Origin: Pseudomonas graminis
GTDB lineage: Bacteria; Pseudomonadota; Gammaproteobacteria; Pseudomonadales; Pseudomonadaceae
Reading direction: 5' to 3'
Assembly: GCF_002093745.1 (NCBI RefSeq)
Contig: NZ_MTSB01000022.1
Span: forward strand, 5,851 to 69,850
DNA: 64,000 nt
A program made the translations under genes and the position numbers. Below, piece after piece: positions 8,095 through 17,546 of the stretch. The notes beneath the pieces are model-generated. The model was not told the DNA's origin. It searched no databases and saw nothing but the letters and a program-made list of their open reading frames with translations. How positions within the stretch are numbered: the first letter of the stretch is position 1; each line of letters begins with the position of its first letter.

Positions 8095-8808
8095 TCAATC
8101 CGGCCAATGCACCTCGAGGCGGCGGTCGATGAACACTTCTTCCGGGGTCAGATGCACCCCGTAGGCCAGCACCTGAACACCGGCATCGACCGCTTCCCGT
8201 AACGCGGCCGCGTAAGCAGGGTCGATCTCTTTGGCCGGGCGCACTGCCTCGATACCGGTGAGATTGACGCAGTACAGCAACACCGCACGAACGCCTTCAC
8301 GCGCCAGCGCAGCCAGCTCGCGCAGGTGTCGCGCACCGCGTTGGGTAACGGCATCGGGAAAAGCCGCCACTGCCGAACCGTCGAATCCCAACGTGACGCT
8401 CTTCACTTCCAGATACAAATAGCCATCCGGGTATTCAAGCCGGAAGTCCACACGACTTTTTTCCTGACCGTAGGCGACTTCGCGCTTGAGCGCCGTGAAA
8501 CCCTCCAGTTCGCGGATCACTCCGGCGCGCAATGCCTCTTCAACCAGCGTGTTGGCTCGCCCGGTGTTGATACAGGCGAAGCGTCCCTGCGGCGTTTCCG
8601 TGATTTCCCACGTGCCCGGCAGTTTGCGCTTCGGGTCGTTGGAGCGGCTGAACCACACTCGCCCGCCAGGCACCATGCAGTTGAGCATCGACCCCGTGTT
8701 CGGGCAATGGATGGTCAACAGCTCTCCGTTGTCGGTTTCGATGTCCGCCAGAAACCGCTTGTAGCGAAGTCGCAGACGCCCCTGTTCAAGCTCAGGCGAA
8801 AAGCGCAT
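8095..8808 (-). CDS. sfsA: SfsA family sugar fermentation stimulation protein
   Basis: A 237-residue SfsA of typical length. Conserved blocks are [14 protein letters not shown] near residue 35, [21 protein letters not shown] around 125 (a nuclease-like D...E-x-K arrangement) and [13 protein letters not shown]. Escherichia coli SfsA was linked to maltose metabolism and binds DNA; structure predictions place it near nuclease folds, but its activity is unsettled. Its ATG overlaps the stop of the upstream aminotransferase gene by one base, so the two form a coupled pair. Confidence 0.95.
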   Translation of the reverse strand: MRFSPELEQGRLRLRYKRFLADIETDNGELLTIHCPNTGSMLNCMVPGGRVWFSRSNDPKRKLPGTWEITETPQGRFACINTGRANTLVEEALRAGVIRELEGFTALKREVAYGQEKSRVDFRLEYPDGYLYLEVKSVTLGFDGSAVAAFPDAVTQRGARHLRELAALAREGVRAVLLYCVNLTGIEAVRPAKEIDPAYAAALREAVDAGVQVLAYGVHLTPEEVFIDRRLEVHWPD

Positions 8809-9980
8809 CAGAGACTCCAGCTGCGCAGACCGCGGGCAATTCGCTCGACCGCCTGTTCCAGGCGCGGCAAGCTTTGCGTGTAGGCAAAACGTACGTGATG
8901 GCCTGCCTTGAAGCGCCCGAAGTCCAGGCCTGGCGTGAAGGCTACGTGCTCGGTTTCCAGAAAATGCCGGCAGAATGAAAAGGCATCGCCTCCAAACGCG
9001 GAAATATCGGCGTACAGATAAAAAGCCCCTTCCGGCTCGACAGCGATACTGAACCCCATTTCCCGCAAGGCAGGCAGCAGAAAGTCCCGACGCCGACCGA
9101 ACTCGGCACGCCGCTGCTCCAGAATAGCCAGCGTCTGCGGTTCAAAGCAGGCCAGCGCTGCATACTGCGCCATGCTTGGGGCGCTGATGTAGAGGTTCTG
9201 CGCCAGTTTCTCCAGATCACCCACCGCCTCTGGCGGCGCAACCAGCCATCCCAACCGCCACCCCGTCATACCGAAATATTTTGAAAAGCTATTTAGCACG
9301 AACGCGTCGTTATCCACTTCCAGCACGCTGCTCGCGTCAACGCCATACGTCAGGCCGTGATAGATCTCGTCCACGACAAGGTGGCCGTCGCGTGCTTTCA
9401 GCGCATGAGACAAGGCGGCCAACTCGTCACGATTCAAGAGCGTACCGGTGGGATTGGCGGGCGATGCCACCAACGCACCAACGCTGTGTTCATTCCAGTG
9501 CTTCGCGACCAGTTCGGGCGTCAATTGATAGCGCTCTTGCGGACCGACCGGCACCAACTGTGCCTCGCCTTCGATCAACCGCAAAAAATGCCGATTGCAC
9601 GGGTATCCCGGATCAGCCAGCAACCAGTGCTTGCCCGGATCGACCAGCAGGCTGCTGGTCAACAACAAGGCGCCTGAACCACCCGGCGTGACCAGAATTC
9701 GCTGCGGATCGATGTCGAGCCCATAGCGCTGGGCGTAGAACCCGGCAATGGCTTCGCGCAGCTGGGGCAGGCCGCGCGCGGCGGTGTAACGGGTCTTGCC
9801 GTCCGCCAGGGCCGCCTGGCCTGCCTGGATGATGGGCTCTGCGGTCGTGAAATCCGGCTCGCCGATTTCGAGGTGAATGACATCACGGCCTGCCGCCTGC
9901 AACTCATTGGCACGCGCCAGCAGCGCCATCACATGAAAGGGTTCGATGGCGCGACTGCGCGCACTGTAAGGCTGGGCCAT
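8808..9980 (-). CDS. PLP-dependent class I/II aminotransferase
   Basis: Fold-type I aminotransferase of 390 residues. The N-terminus has LEIGEPDF and [20 protein letters not shown], the middle [10 protein letters not shown] and [12 protein letters not shown], and the PLP Lys lies in [16 protein letters not shown]. The C-terminal Arg for substrate carboxylate is in [10 protein letters not shown]. Related proteins are annotated as aspartate/aromatic aminotransferases or AlaC-like; the substrate cannot be decided from sequence alone. It is the first gene of a two-gene unit with sfsA. Confidence 0.9.
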   Translation of the reverse strand: MAQPYSARSRAIEPFHVMALLARANELQAAGRDVIHLEIGEPDFTTAEPIIQAGQAALADGKTRYTAARGLPQLREAIAGFYAQRYGLDIDPQRILVTPGGSGALLLTSSLLVDPGKHWLLADPGYPCNRHFLRLIEGEAQLVPVGPQERYQLTPELVAKHWNEHSVGALVASPANPTGTLLNRDELAALSHALKARDGHLVVDEIYHGLTYGVDASSVLEVDNDAFVLNSFSKYFGMTGWRLGWLVAPPEAVGDLEKLAQNLYISAPSMAQYAALACFEPQTLAILEQRRAEFGRRRDFLLPALREMGFSIAVEPEGAFYLYADISAFGGDAFSFCRHFLETEHVAFTPGLDFGRFKAGHHVRFAYTQSLPRLEQAVERIARGLRSWSL

Positions 9981-10329
9981 GGGTGTTCCTTATAGTGAAG
10001 CGAGAGCAAAATATGATTGTCATGACAGCGAGGCATGATTCTACCCGACCGCCGGGCCAGCATGCGTTCAAAGGCCTGCCTGTGCTAGCGGGCGGATGCA
10101 GGACAAAAGAAAAATACGACGGTGCGATGCAACCAGAGTTCATTTAAGTGCGGGGCTGTTTGGCAATGGCCATCGTTGCTAGCGCATTGCGCCATCATGC
10201 TCGACAACCGGGAGTAGCGCACTCCGATTTGATCTGGTAAGTTCGCCCGCTTGCAGCTGCAGGGCCGACGGGTGTCGGTGATGGAACAATCCTGCGCAAT
10301 TGATTAGAAGAGTGAGAGGCGGTCCATAC
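9981..10329. other. Divergent promoter region, aminotransferase / dksA
   Basis: About 350 bases without a supported gene. It should carry the dksA promoter; the dksA Shine-Dalgarno (GAGAGGCGG) is visible at its right end. I found no tRNA, attenuator or clear operator. A minus-strand frame at 9904-10143 has no ribosome site or recognisable protein and is rejected. Confidence 0.4.
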
Positions 10330-10770
10330 ATGCCCACCCCAGAAAAGCAACAGAACCATCTAATCGGCGGCTTTGAACCCTATGTAGCGACAAAGGGCGA
10401 AGAGTACATGAGCGAGCCCATGAGCGCGCACTTCACCAAGATCCTGAACAAGTGGAAGCAGGACTTGATGCAAGAGGTCGACCGAACGGTGGATCACATG
10501 AAGGACGAAGCTGCCAATTTCCCTGATCCGGCCGACCGTGCCAGCCAGGAAGAAGAATTCAGCCTTGAACTCCGTGCCCGTGACCGCGAGCGCAAGCTGA
10601 TCAAGAAGATCGACAAGACGCTGCAATTGATCAAGGACGAAGAATACGGCTGGTGCGAATCCTGCGGCGTCGAGATCGGTATTCGCCGTCTTGAGGCTCG
10701 GCCAACGGCTGACTTGTGCGTTGATTGCAAGACCCTTGCTGAAATCAAGGAAAAACAGGTCGGTAAATGA
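10330..10770 (+). CDS. dksA: RNA polymerase-binding transcription factor DksA
   Basis: DksA of 146 residues, which enters the RNA polymerase secondary channel and works with ppGpp in the stringent response. The coiled coil spans roughly residues 30-110, with the tip acidic patch in NFPDPADRASQEEEF. The C-terminal zinc finger is CESCGVEIG...CVDCK with all four Cys, so this is the canonical zinc-binding form. The start at 10330 gives a pseudomonad-type N-terminus and follows GAGAGGCGG. dksA followed by gluQ is a conserved pair. Confidence 0.97.
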   Translation: MPTPEKQQNHLIGGFEPYVATKGEEYMSEPMSAHFTKILNKWKQDLMQEVDRTVDHMKDEAANFPDPADRASQEEEFSLELRARDRERKLIKKIDKTLQLIKDEEYGWCESCGVEIGIRRLEARPTADLCVDCKTLAEIKEKQVGK

Positions 10771-10790
10771 CCTGAGGCCGCCTTGAACCC

Positions 10791-10817
10791 AAAAAGACGC
10801 TTCGGCGTCTTTTTTTA
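10791..10817 (+). terminator. dksA terminator
   Basis: AAAAAGACGC, TTCG loop, GCGTC and seven T residues, 20 bp after the dksA stop. The A-run/T-run symmetry makes it a strong intrinsic terminator and separates dksA from gluQ. Confidence 0.92.
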
Positions 10818-10837
10818 TGCTCGCTCAGCCTGGATTA

Positions 10838-10892
10838 TCGTGCCGACGCTCTGCGTCGCATGCAGTTCTGGACGCTCCGCGTCCGGTCTTGA
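10838..10892. repeat. REP-like hairpin repeat, copy A
   Basis: Contains GTGCCGACGCTCTGCGTCGC, then ATGCAGTTCTGGACGC and TCCGCGTCC, two adjacent hairpins. The same elements in reverse orientation are in the repeat at 23260-23361 downstream of pgi, so this is a dispersed family and not unique sequence. Confidence 0.7.
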
Positions 10893-11180
10893 GCTTGGGA
10901 TGCCTGAGATTCAGGCTCGACTTGAGTCACCTTTTCGCCCCTCGGCGACCTACTTTGATGGGGCCAAAGTAGGCAAAGCCCCTGGCTCCGTTTCCGGCCC
11001 GACTTCGTCGGGTTCCTTCGCCCTGTCACTGATCCGGGGGTCGCCGCAACGGGCCATCCTTGGCCCGGTGCGGCTTGCTCGGCGTCCTGCCTCGCATCCC
11101 CCGGATCAGCGCCAGGACTCAGCCGTCACTTACGTCGCACTCTGCGTCGTCAGTGCCATCGCGACAGAAAGGCGCTTTTT
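10893..11180. repeat. Hairpin-rich non-coding repeat block between dksA and gluQ
   Basis: A run of palindromic modules: TGAGATTCAGGCTCGACTTG, CTACTTTGATGGGGCCAAAG (a CTACTTT...AAAGTAG hairpin), CCCGACTTCGTCGGG, CGGGCCATCCTTGGCCCG, and ATCCGGGGG paired with CCCCCGGAT about 80 bp later. This composition is typical of intergenic repeats in Pseudomonas that are often miscalled as small proteins. An open frame crosses it but reads the hairpins through and has no recognisable domain. Bases 11181-11288 hold only a GC-rich spacer before gluQ. Confidence 0.55.
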
Positions 11181-11288
11181 TTATAGGCAGTGACGACGCA
11201 CAAGGCATGGCGTTGTGTTGCAGCATAACGTGGCGACCCGCCGCGTTTCGCTTGCTCGCCCAAGCCCGCCGCCCGTAACATCCCGCCA

Positions 11289-12176
11289 ATGAAAAAACCG
11301 GCCTATATCGGGCGCTTTGCGCCGACTCCCAGTGGTTATCTGCATTTTGGCTCGCTGGTCGCAGCGCTGGCGTCTTATCTGGATGCACGTGCGGTGGGCG
11401 GTCAGTGGCTGTTACGCATGGAAGACCTCGACCCGCCGCGCGAGGTGGCTGGCGCACAAGTGGCGATTCTTGAAACACTCGAACGCTACGGCTTTGAATG
11501 GGACGGCGAGATGGTCCGGCAGAGCGAGCGGCATGATGCCTACGCCGAGATTCTTCAGCGTTGGTTCAATCACGGCCTTGCCTATGCCTGCACCTGCTCG
11601 CGCAAACAGCTTGAAGAATTTCAGGGTGTCTACCCGGGTTTCTGCCGCAATGCCGGCCACGCGCCAGACAATGCAGCAATCCGCATTCGCGTGCCGGAGC
11701 TGGAATATCGCTTCGAAGACCGGGTTCAGGGTACTTTCAAAATGCACCTGGGCCGCGAAAGCGGTGACTTTGTGATCCGCAGGCGTGACGGGCTTTACGC
11801 CTACCAGCTTGCCGTGGTCATTGATGATGCCTGGCAAGGCGTCACCGATATTGTGCGTGGCGCCGATCTGCTGGACTCCACACCGCGCCAGTTGTACTTG
11901 CAGGAACTGCTGGGCCTGCCTCAGCCACGATACCTGCACGTACCGCTGATCACCCAGCCGGATGGCCACAAGCTTGGCAAATCCTATCGCTCGCCCCCCT
12001 TACCGGCGGATCAGGCGACACCGCTGTTGCTGCGAGCGCTGAAGGCACTCGGGCAACCGGTCGATGCGCACAGGGTCGAGGGCAACGCGCAGGAAATTCT
12101 GGCCTGGGGTATCCGCCACTGGAACCCCGACCTCATACCCAGACTGCGAACGCTCGAAGAAGCCCGTATAGACTGA
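11289..12176 (+). CDS. gluQ: Glutamyl-Q tRNA(Asp) synthetase
   Basis: A 295-residue truncated paralogue of glutamyl-tRNA synthetase that charges Glu onto queuosine-34 of tRNA(Asp). It has the catalytic core but no anticodon-binding domain. Visible are APTPSGYLHFGSL (HIGH-type), LRMEDLDPPRE, the zinc-binding-type CTCSRKQLEEFQG...FCR, and the KMSKS equivalent HKLGKS. Length and motifs match GluQ-RS (YadB). It follows dksA as in many gammaproteobacteria, here separated by a terminator and a repeat block, so it probably has its own promoter. Confidence 0.95.
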   Translation: MKKPAYIGRFAPTPSGYLHFGSLVAALASYLDARAVGGQWLLRMEDLDPPREVAGAQVAILETLERYGFEWDGEMVRQSERHDAYAEILQRWFNHGLAYACTCSRKQLEEFQGVYPGFCRNAGHAPDNAAIRIRVPELEYRFEDRVQGTFKMHLGRESGDFVIRRRDGLYAYQLAVVIDDAWQGVTDIVRGADLLDSTPRQLYLQELLGLPQPRYLHVPLITQPDGHKLGKSYRSPPLPADQATPLLLRALKALGQPVDAHRVEGNAQEILAWGIRHWNPDLIPRLRTLEEARID

Positions 12177-12274
12177 TCCAGAGCGGTCGCCGAAAACGGC
12201 GACGCAAGGATACTTGCAGGTTATCCGGCATCCGTTAACATGCCGCTCCTCATCTACCAGCGCAGGGAGACCAG

Positions 12275-12451
12275 ATGTACATATACCGGTTGGTTTTACT
12301 TCTGGTGGTAGGCATCTATCTGTTCTCCCCGGCCATCATGGACTGGTGGATCGATGCAACCGGCGCGTGGTATCGGCCCTACATGCTGTGGCTGATCCTG
12401 ATCGTGGTGACGTTCATTCTCCAGAGCCAGCGAGATGCCGATGAGCTTTAG
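12275..12451 (+). CDS. cbrX: CbrX small membrane protein
   Basis: A 58-residue gene starting MYIYRLVLLLVVGIYLF and ending SQRDADEL. Two hydrophobic helices (about residues 5-21 and 35-50) flank DWWIDATGAWYRP. The Shine-Dalgarno is AGGGAGA about 7 nt upstream. Its 3' end overlaps the cbrA start, so cbrA translation should be coupled to it; cbrX-cbrA coupling is described in pseudomonads. The operon reads cbrX-cbrA-cbrB. Confidence 0.9.
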   Translation: MYIYRLVLLLVVGIYLFSPAIMDWWIDATGAWYRPYMLWLILIVVTFILQSQRDADEL

Positions 12452-15389
12452 CCTGACGCAGATGCTGCTGGTCAGCGCCGCCTATCTGCTGCTGCTGTTC
12501 GGCGTGGCCTGGATCAGCGAGCGCGGGCTGGTGCCGCGCTGGATCATTCGTCACCCCCTGACGTACACCTTGTCACTGGGCGTGTACGCCAGCGCGTGGG
12601 CGTTTTACGGCACGGTCGGTCTGGCGTATCAATACGGCTACGGTTTTCTGTCCAGCTACCTCGGCGTTTCCGGGGCCTTTCTGCTGGCGCCGGTACTGCT
12701 TTACCCGATCCTCAAGATTACCCGCACCTACCAGTTGTCATCGCTGGCCGACCTGTTCGCCTTCCGCTTTCGCAGCACCTGGGCGGGCGCGCTGACCACG
12801 GTATTCATGCTCATTGGTGTCCTGCCGTTGCTGGCCTTGCAGATTCAGGCCGTCGCCGACTCCATCGGCATTCTGACCCGCGAACCGGTGCAGGACCGGG
12901 TGGCTCTGGCGTTCTGCGCACTGATCACCCTGTTCACGATTTTCTTCGGCTCGCGGCACATCGCAACCCGTGAGAAACACGAAGGGCTGGTGTTCGCCAT
13001 CGCCTTTGAATCGCTGATCAAGCTGATCGCCCTGGGCGGTGTCGGGCTGTACGCGTTGTACGGCGTGTTTGACGGCCCGCAACAGCTTGAACTGTGGCTG
13101 TTGCAGAACCAGACCGCCCTCGCCTCATTGCACACGCCGTTACAGGAAGGCCCGTGGCGCACGCTGCTGCTGGTGTTTTTTGCGTCGGCCATCGTCATGC
13201 CGCACATGTATCACATGACCTTCACGGAAAACCTCAACCCGCGCTCGCTGGTCAGCGCCAGTTGGGGGTTGCCGCTGTTTCTGCTCCTGATCAGCCTGGC
13301 CGTGCCGCTGATCCTCTGGGCGGGACTCAAGCTGGGCGCGACGACCAGCCCGGAATATTTCACGCTGGGCATCGGCATCGCTGCCAACAGCAAGTCACTG
13401 GCCCTGCTCGCCTACATCGGCGGCCTGTCGGCAGCCAGCGGGCTGATCATCGTCACCACGCTGGCGCTGTCCGGCATGGCACTCAACCATCTGGTACTGC
13501 CGCTTTATCAGCCTCCCGCTGAAGGCAACATCTATCGCTGGCTGAAGTGGACCCGGCGCGGGCTGATCGTGGCGATCATCGCCTTGGGTTACGGCTTCTA
13601 CCTGATGCTGGGTGCCCAGCAGGATCTCGCCAATCTGGGCATCGTCGCCTTCGTGGCGACCCTGCAATTCTTGCCGGGCGTGCTGTCGGTGTTGTATTGG
13701 CCAACGGCCAACCGGCGCGGGTTCATCGCCGGGCTGCTGGCCGGTATCGCCGTCTGGGTGGTGAGCATGCTGTTGCCGCTGATCGGCAACCTGCAAGGCG
13801 TCTATATTCCGTGGCTGAATATGATCTACGTGATGGACGACACCAGTTGGCACATGGCGGCGATTGCGTCGCTCGCGGCCAACGTGTTGCTGTTCACCCT
13901 GGTCTCGCTGTTCACCAACGCCAGCCCTGAAGAAGTCAGCGCTGCCGAAGCCTGCGCCGTCGACAACGTGAGCCGCCCGCAACGCCGTGAACTGCACGCC
14001 GTGTCACCGCAGGAATTTGCCACACAGCTGGCCAAGCCTCTGGGCGCAAAAGCGGCACAAAAAGAAGTCGAACAGGCGCTGCGCGATCTGTACCTGCCGT
14101 TTGACGAGCGCCGTCCTTATGCGCTGCGCCGTTTGCGTGACCGGATAGAAGCCAACCTGTCCGGCCTGATGGGGCCGAGCGTTGCTCAGGACATGGTCGA
14201 GACCTTCCTGCCTTATAAATCAGGCAGCGAAAAATACGTCACCGAAGATATCCACTTCATTGAGAGCCGACTTGAGGACTACCACTCACGCCTGACCGGG
14301 CTGGCCGCCGAACTTGACGCCTTGCGCCGTTACCACCGCCAGACCCTGCAAGAATTGCCGATGGGGGTCTGCTCACTGGCCGAAGATCAGGAAATTCTGA
14401 TGTGGAACCGGGCCATGGAAGAACTGACCGGAATTGTCGCCAAACGTGTCGTAGGTTCGCGTCTGGACACCATCGCCGAACCCTGGAAAGGCCTTCTTAC
14501 CGGGTTCACCAGCGTCCCTGACGAGCACTTGCACAAGCAGAAACTCGGGCTGGACGGGCAGACACGCTGGCTCAACCTGCACAAGGCAGCCATCAACGAG
14601 CCGCTCGCCCCCGGCAACAGCGGGCTGGTGGTGCTGGTCGAGGACCTGACCGACACGCAGATGCTCGAAGACAAACTGGTCCACTCGGAACGGCTGGCCA
14701 GCATCGGCAGGCTGGCGGCAGGTGTGGCGCACGAAATCGGCAACCCGATCACCGGCATCGCCTGCCTCGCGCAGAACCTGCGTGAAGAGCGCGAAGAAGA
14801 TGGCGAACTGAAAGAAATCAGCAGCCAGATTCTCGAACAGACCAAACGCGTATCGCGTATTGTCCAGTCGCTGATGAGTTTCGCCCACGCAGGCGCTCAT
14901 CAGCACAGCGACGAAGCCGTGTGCCTGGCTGAAGTCGCTCAGGATGCTATTGGTCTGCTGGCGCTGAACCGGCGTAATTTCGAAGTACACTTCTACAACC
15001 TGTGCAACCCCGATCACTGGGCCGTCGGCGATCCGCAACGGCTGGCACAGGTGCTGATCAACCTGCTGTCCAATGCGCGCGACGCCTCCCCGGCAGGCAG
15101 CGCGGTCCGGGTCAGAAGCGAAGTGTCCGAGCACGCAGTAGACCTCATCGTCGAAGACGAAGGCAGTGGTATTTCAAAGGCAATCATGGACAGATTGTTC
15201 GAGCCGTTCTTCACCACCAAGGACCCTGGCGAAGGAACCGGACTAGGCCTCGCGCTGGTCTATTCCATCGTGGAAGAGCATTATGGACAAATCACCATCG
15301 ACAGCCCGGCCGATCCCGAGCAGCAGCGTGGTACCCGTATTCGGGTGACCTTGCCACGCCATGTCGACGCGACGTCCACCGCGAACTGA
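12441..15389 (+). CDS. cbrA: Sensor histidine kinase CbrA
   Basis: A sensor of about 982 residues with a sodium:solute symporter (SSF) module in place of a usual sensor domain: 13 or so membrane helices over the first ~500 residues. A linker, a PAS-like domain ([20 protein letters not shown]) and a kinase core follow. The H-box is [12 protein letters not shown] with phospho-acceptor His at about residue 765; the ATPase domain has [15 protein letters not shown] and GTGLGLALV. CbrA/CbrB controls carbon-nitrogen balance and, through crcZ, catabolite repression. ATGs at 12435 and 12441 are both possible; 12441 (MSFSLTQML) matches known CbrA N-termini. It overlaps cbrX. Confidence 0.96.
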   Translation: MSFSLTQMLLVSAAYLLLLFGVAWISERGLVPRWIIRHPLTYTLSLGVYASAWAFYGTVGLAYQYGYGFLSSYLGVSGAFLLAPVLLYPILKITRTYQLSSLADLFAFRFRSTWAGALTTVFMLIGVLPLLALQIQAVADSIGILTREPVQDRVALAFCALITLFTIFFGSRHIATREKHEGLVFAIAFESLIKLIALGGVGLYALYGVFDGPQQLELWLLQNQTALASLHTPLQEGPWRTLLLVFFASAIVMPHMYHMTFTENLNPRSLVSASWGLPLFLLLISLAVPLILWAGLKLGATTSPEYFTLGIGIAANSKSLALLAYIGGLSAASGLIIVTTLALSGMALNHLVLPLYQPPAEGNIYRWLKWTRRGLIVAIIALGYGFYLMLGAQQDLANLGIVAFVATLQFLPGVLSVLYWPTANRRGFIAGLLAGIAVWVVSMLLPLIGNLQGVYIPWLNMIYVMDDTSWHMAAIASLAANVLLFTLVSLFTNASPEEVSAAEACAVDNVSRPQRRELHAVSPQEFATQLAKPLGAKAAQKEVEQALRDLYLPFDERRPYALRRLRDRIEANLSGLMGPSVAQDMVETFLPYKSGSEKYVTEDIHFIESRLEDYHSRLTGLAAELDALRRYHRQTLQELPMGVCSLAEDQEILMWNRAMEELTGIVAKRVVGSRLDTIAEPWKGLLTGFTSVPDEHLHKQKLGLDGQTRWLNLHKAAINEPLAPGNSGLVVLVEDLTDTQMLEDKLVHSERLASIGRLAAGVAHEIGNPITGIACLAQNLREEREEDGELKEISSQILEQTKRVSRIVQSLMSFAHAGAHQHSDEAVCLAEVAQDAIGLLALNRRNFEVHFYNLCNPDHWAVGDPQRLAQVLINLLSNARDASPAGSAVRVRSEVSEHAVDLIVEDEGSGISKAIMDRLFEPFFTTKDPGEGTGLGLALVYSIVEEHYGQITIDSPADPEQQRGTRIRVTLPRHVDATSTAN

Positions 15390-15411
15390 GACCGTCGAGA
15401 GAACTGAATCA

Positions 15412-16845
15412 ATGCCGCATATTTTGATCGTCGAAGACGAAACGATTATCCGCTCAGCCCTGCGTCGCCTGCTTGAACGCAACCAGTATGAAGTCAGTGA
15501 AGCCGGCTCGGTCCAGGAGGCCCAGGAACGCTTCAGCATTCCCTCGTTTGACCTGATCGTCAGCGACCTGCGCCTGCCAGGCGCACCGGGCACTGAACTG
15601 ATCAGACTGGGCGAAGGCAAACCGGTGCTGATCATGACCAGTTACGCCAGCCTGCGCTCGGCAGTCGACTCGATGAAAATGGGCGCGGTGGATTACATTG
15701 CCAAACCGTTCGATCACGACGAAATGCTGCAAGCCGTATCCCGCATTCTGAGCGATCGCCAGACCGTCAAGAACCTGCAGGACGAACGCAGCGCCATCGC
15801 CAAAGCGGGCAATACCGAAAAAGGTCCTGCGCAGAATCACAACGGCGAAATCGGCATCATCGGCTCGTGCCCGCCGATGCTGGACCTCTACAGCAAGATC
15901 CGCAAAGTGGCGCCGACCGATTCCAACGTGCTGGTTCAAGGCGAATCCGGCACAGGCAAAGAGCTGGTCGCCCGCGCACTGCACAACCTGTCACGCCGTG
16001 CCAAGGCACCGATGATTTCCGTCAACTGTGCGGCCATCCCCGAATCGCTCATCGAGTCAGAACTGTTCGGCCACGAGAAAGGCGCGTTTACCGGTGCCAG
16101 CGCAGGTCGCGCAGGGCTGGTCGAAGCGGCTGATGGCGGCACGCTGTTTCTCGATGAGATCGGCGAACTGCCTCTGGAAGCCCAGGCCCGGCTGCTACGC
16201 GTGTTGCAGGAAGGTGAAATTCGTCGTGTCGGCTCGGTGCAGTCGCAAAAAGTCGATGTTCGCCTGATCGCGGCCACGCACCGAGACCTCAAGACGCTGG
16301 CCAAGAATGGCGAGTTTCGTGAAGACCTGTTCTATCGCCTGCACGTCATCGCCCTGAAACTCCCGGCGTTGCGCGAGCGCGGCAGCGACATACTGGAAAT
16401 CGCCCGGGCGTTCCTGATCCGTCAAAGCGCGAAAGTCGGCCGCAACGACCTGAAATTTGCCCCCGATGCCGAACAGGCCATCCGTCACTACAGCTGGCCG
16501 GGCAACGTGCGTGAACTGGAAAACGCCGTAGAACGTTCGGTAATCCTCTGCGAGAACCCGGAAATCACTGCCGATTTGCTGGGCATCGATATCGAACTGG
16601 ACGGCCTGGATGACGACGAGTACATGGGAATGGCGCCGCTGCCGGGTTCCTCCAGCTCGACGGGCAACGAGCCGGCCGAGGACTTGTCGCTTGAAGACTA
16701 CTTCCAGCACTTCGTTCTGGAGCACCAGGACCACATGACCGAAACCGAACTGGCGCGCAAACTGGGCGTGAGTCGCAAGTGCCTGTGGGAACGTCGCCAG
16801 CGCCTGGGCATTCCCCGCCGCAAGGGCGTGGCCAACGAGACGTAA
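15412..16845 (+). CDS. cbrB: Sigma54-dependent response regulator CbrB
   Basis: NtrC-family activator of 477 residues. Receiver (1-115) with phospho-acceptor Asp52 in [12 protein letters not shown]+ domain with Walker A GESGTGKE (177-184), the sigma54-contact loop [15 protein letters not shown] (216-229) and Walker [13 protein letters not shown]-terminal Fis-type helix-turn-helix ([18 protein letters not shown]). The ATG at 15412 starts at the receiver fold ([10 protein letters not shown]), 22 bp after cbrA. CbrB activates the sigma54 promoter of crcZ found immediately downstream. Confidence 0.96.
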   Translation: MPHILIVEDETIIRSALRRLLERNQYEVSEAGSVQEAQERFSIPSFDLIVSDLRLPGAPGTELIRLGEGKPVLIMTSYASLRSAVDSMKMGAVDYIAKPFDHDEMLQAVSRILSDRQTVKNLQDERSAIAKAGNTEKGPAQNHNGEIGIIGSCPPMLDLYSKIRKVAPTDSNVLVQGESGTGKELVARALHNLSRRAKAPMISVNCAAIPESLIESELFGHEKGAFTGASAGRAGLVEAADGGTLFLDEIGELPLEAQARLLRVLQEGEIRRVGSVQSQKVDVRLIAATHRDLKTLAKNGEFREDLFYRLHVIALKLPALRERGSDILEIARAFLIRQSAKVGRNDLKFAPDAEQAIRHYSWPGNVRELENAVERSVILCENPEITADLLGIDIELDGLDDDEYMGMAPLPGSSSSTGNEPAEDLSLEDYFQHFVLEHQDHMTETELARKLGVSRKCLWERRQRLGIPRRKGVANET

Positions 16846-16852
16846 ACCTTGA

Positions 16853-16889
16853 CGCAAGGCTCTGGCACCCGCGGTACAGAGCCCTTGCG
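16853..16889 (+). terminator. Long hairpin immediately after cbrB
   Basis: CGCAAGGCTCTG pairs with CAGAGCCCTTGCG (12 bp with one bulged base), only a few bases after the cbrB stop. There is no T-run, so it may protect or process the 3' end rather than terminate. Confidence 0.5.
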
Positions 16890-16920
16890 AAAACTGTTAC
16901 CTCGAATGCTTCACGTAACA

Positions 16921-16957
16921 AAAGCCGGGTCTATCGGTAACGAATCCCGGCTTTTTT
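16921..16957 (+). terminator. cbrB terminator
   Basis: AAAGCCGGG, 16-nt loop, CCCGGC and six T residues: a strong intrinsic terminator ending the cbrXAB transcript before the crcZ promoter. A further hairpin (AAGCCCCG/CGGGGCTT, 16987-17007) lies between it and the -24 element. Confidence 0.88.
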
Positions 16958-17016
16958 GTGCCTGCAAAAATCGCCAGGGTGCCGCAAAGCCCCGGTTTAC
17001 GGGGCTTCGCAAAAGT

Positions 17017-17032
17017 TGGCACAGCTTCTGCT
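17017..17032 (+). promoter_or_regulatory. Sigma54 promoter of crcZ
   Basis: TGGCACAGCTTCTGCT has the invariant GG (-24) and GC (-12) 10 bp apart, close to the consensus TGGCAC-N5-TTGCW. Transcription should start near 17043. It lies directly downstream of cbrB, whose product is the expected activator. Confidence 0.9.
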
Positions 17033-17042
17033 ATATCCTTAG

Positions 17043-17400
17043 TACAAGAAGAACAACAAGCAGTACGACACCCATAATAAAAACAACACGAATCGACTCA
17101 CGCATAACAAGAACAACACGGCGGAGGCGCAGCTAACTGATTCTTTTGGAGAGGCGTTGTATTTGGGGCTTGCCCCGCAACCAGGCCGAGAACAACAAAA
17201 ACTACCCTTAGGTAGCGCCTGAACTGGTTGGATCGAATGATCATTGCAACACAGCGACCAAAGCAATCCGTTTGCTCTTGACTCCCGATTGGGAGGCTTC
17301 ACAGGCGACAGTCTCGTGAAGGGGCACTCAACAAAAACAAGAAGCCCGTACAGAAAACAATAATAAAGAGCACACACTTTGGGGGAGCTTCGGCTCCCCC
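17043..17400 (+). ncRNA. crcZ: CrcZ, Crc/Hfq-titrating small RNA
   Basis: About 360 nt, in the position and with the promoter type expected of CrcZ. It contains six A-rich, CA-motif stretches of the kind bound by Hfq/Crc: 17046-17060 (AAGAAGAACAACAAG), 17076-17089, 17106-17119, 17190-17202, 17330-17344 and 17353-17368. By sequestering Hfq/Crc it relieves carbon catabolite repression when CbrAB is active. It ends with a GGGGGAGC/GCTCCCCC hairpin at 17381-17400. The 5' end is placed from the -12 element, the 3' end from the hairpin. A minus-strand frame across the region is not a gene. Confidence 0.92.
17381..17400 (+). terminator. crcZ 3' hairpin
   Basis: GGGGGAGC, TTCG loop, GCTCCCCC; eight perfect pairs but no T-run afterwards. 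It is the likely RNA 3' end, either as a terminator or a processing-stable end. Confidence 0.75.
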
Positions 17401-17546
17401 AGTAGCTTACGCGCCAATGCGCTGGCCGCAGTTTCCCCCTTCCGCAACAGCTTCCTACACCATCCCTCGACTAAATGCTAGAATCCCCGCCCATCATGCG
17501 GTCATTCCACGTTTTTGGCCGAATATTCCTTCAAACAGTGCATCCC

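Noticed and set aside
10783-11193. Open frame of 136 codons after dksA
   Set aside because: It begins inside the dksA terminator and reads through tandem hairpins; it has no ribosome site and no domain. The same kind of frame is a well-known false gene in Pseudomonas repeats.
17039-17377. Minus-strand 112-codon frame across crcZ
   Set aside because: It covers the A-rich CrcZ RNA on the opposite strand, giving a Phe/Leu/Cys-rich nonsense product.
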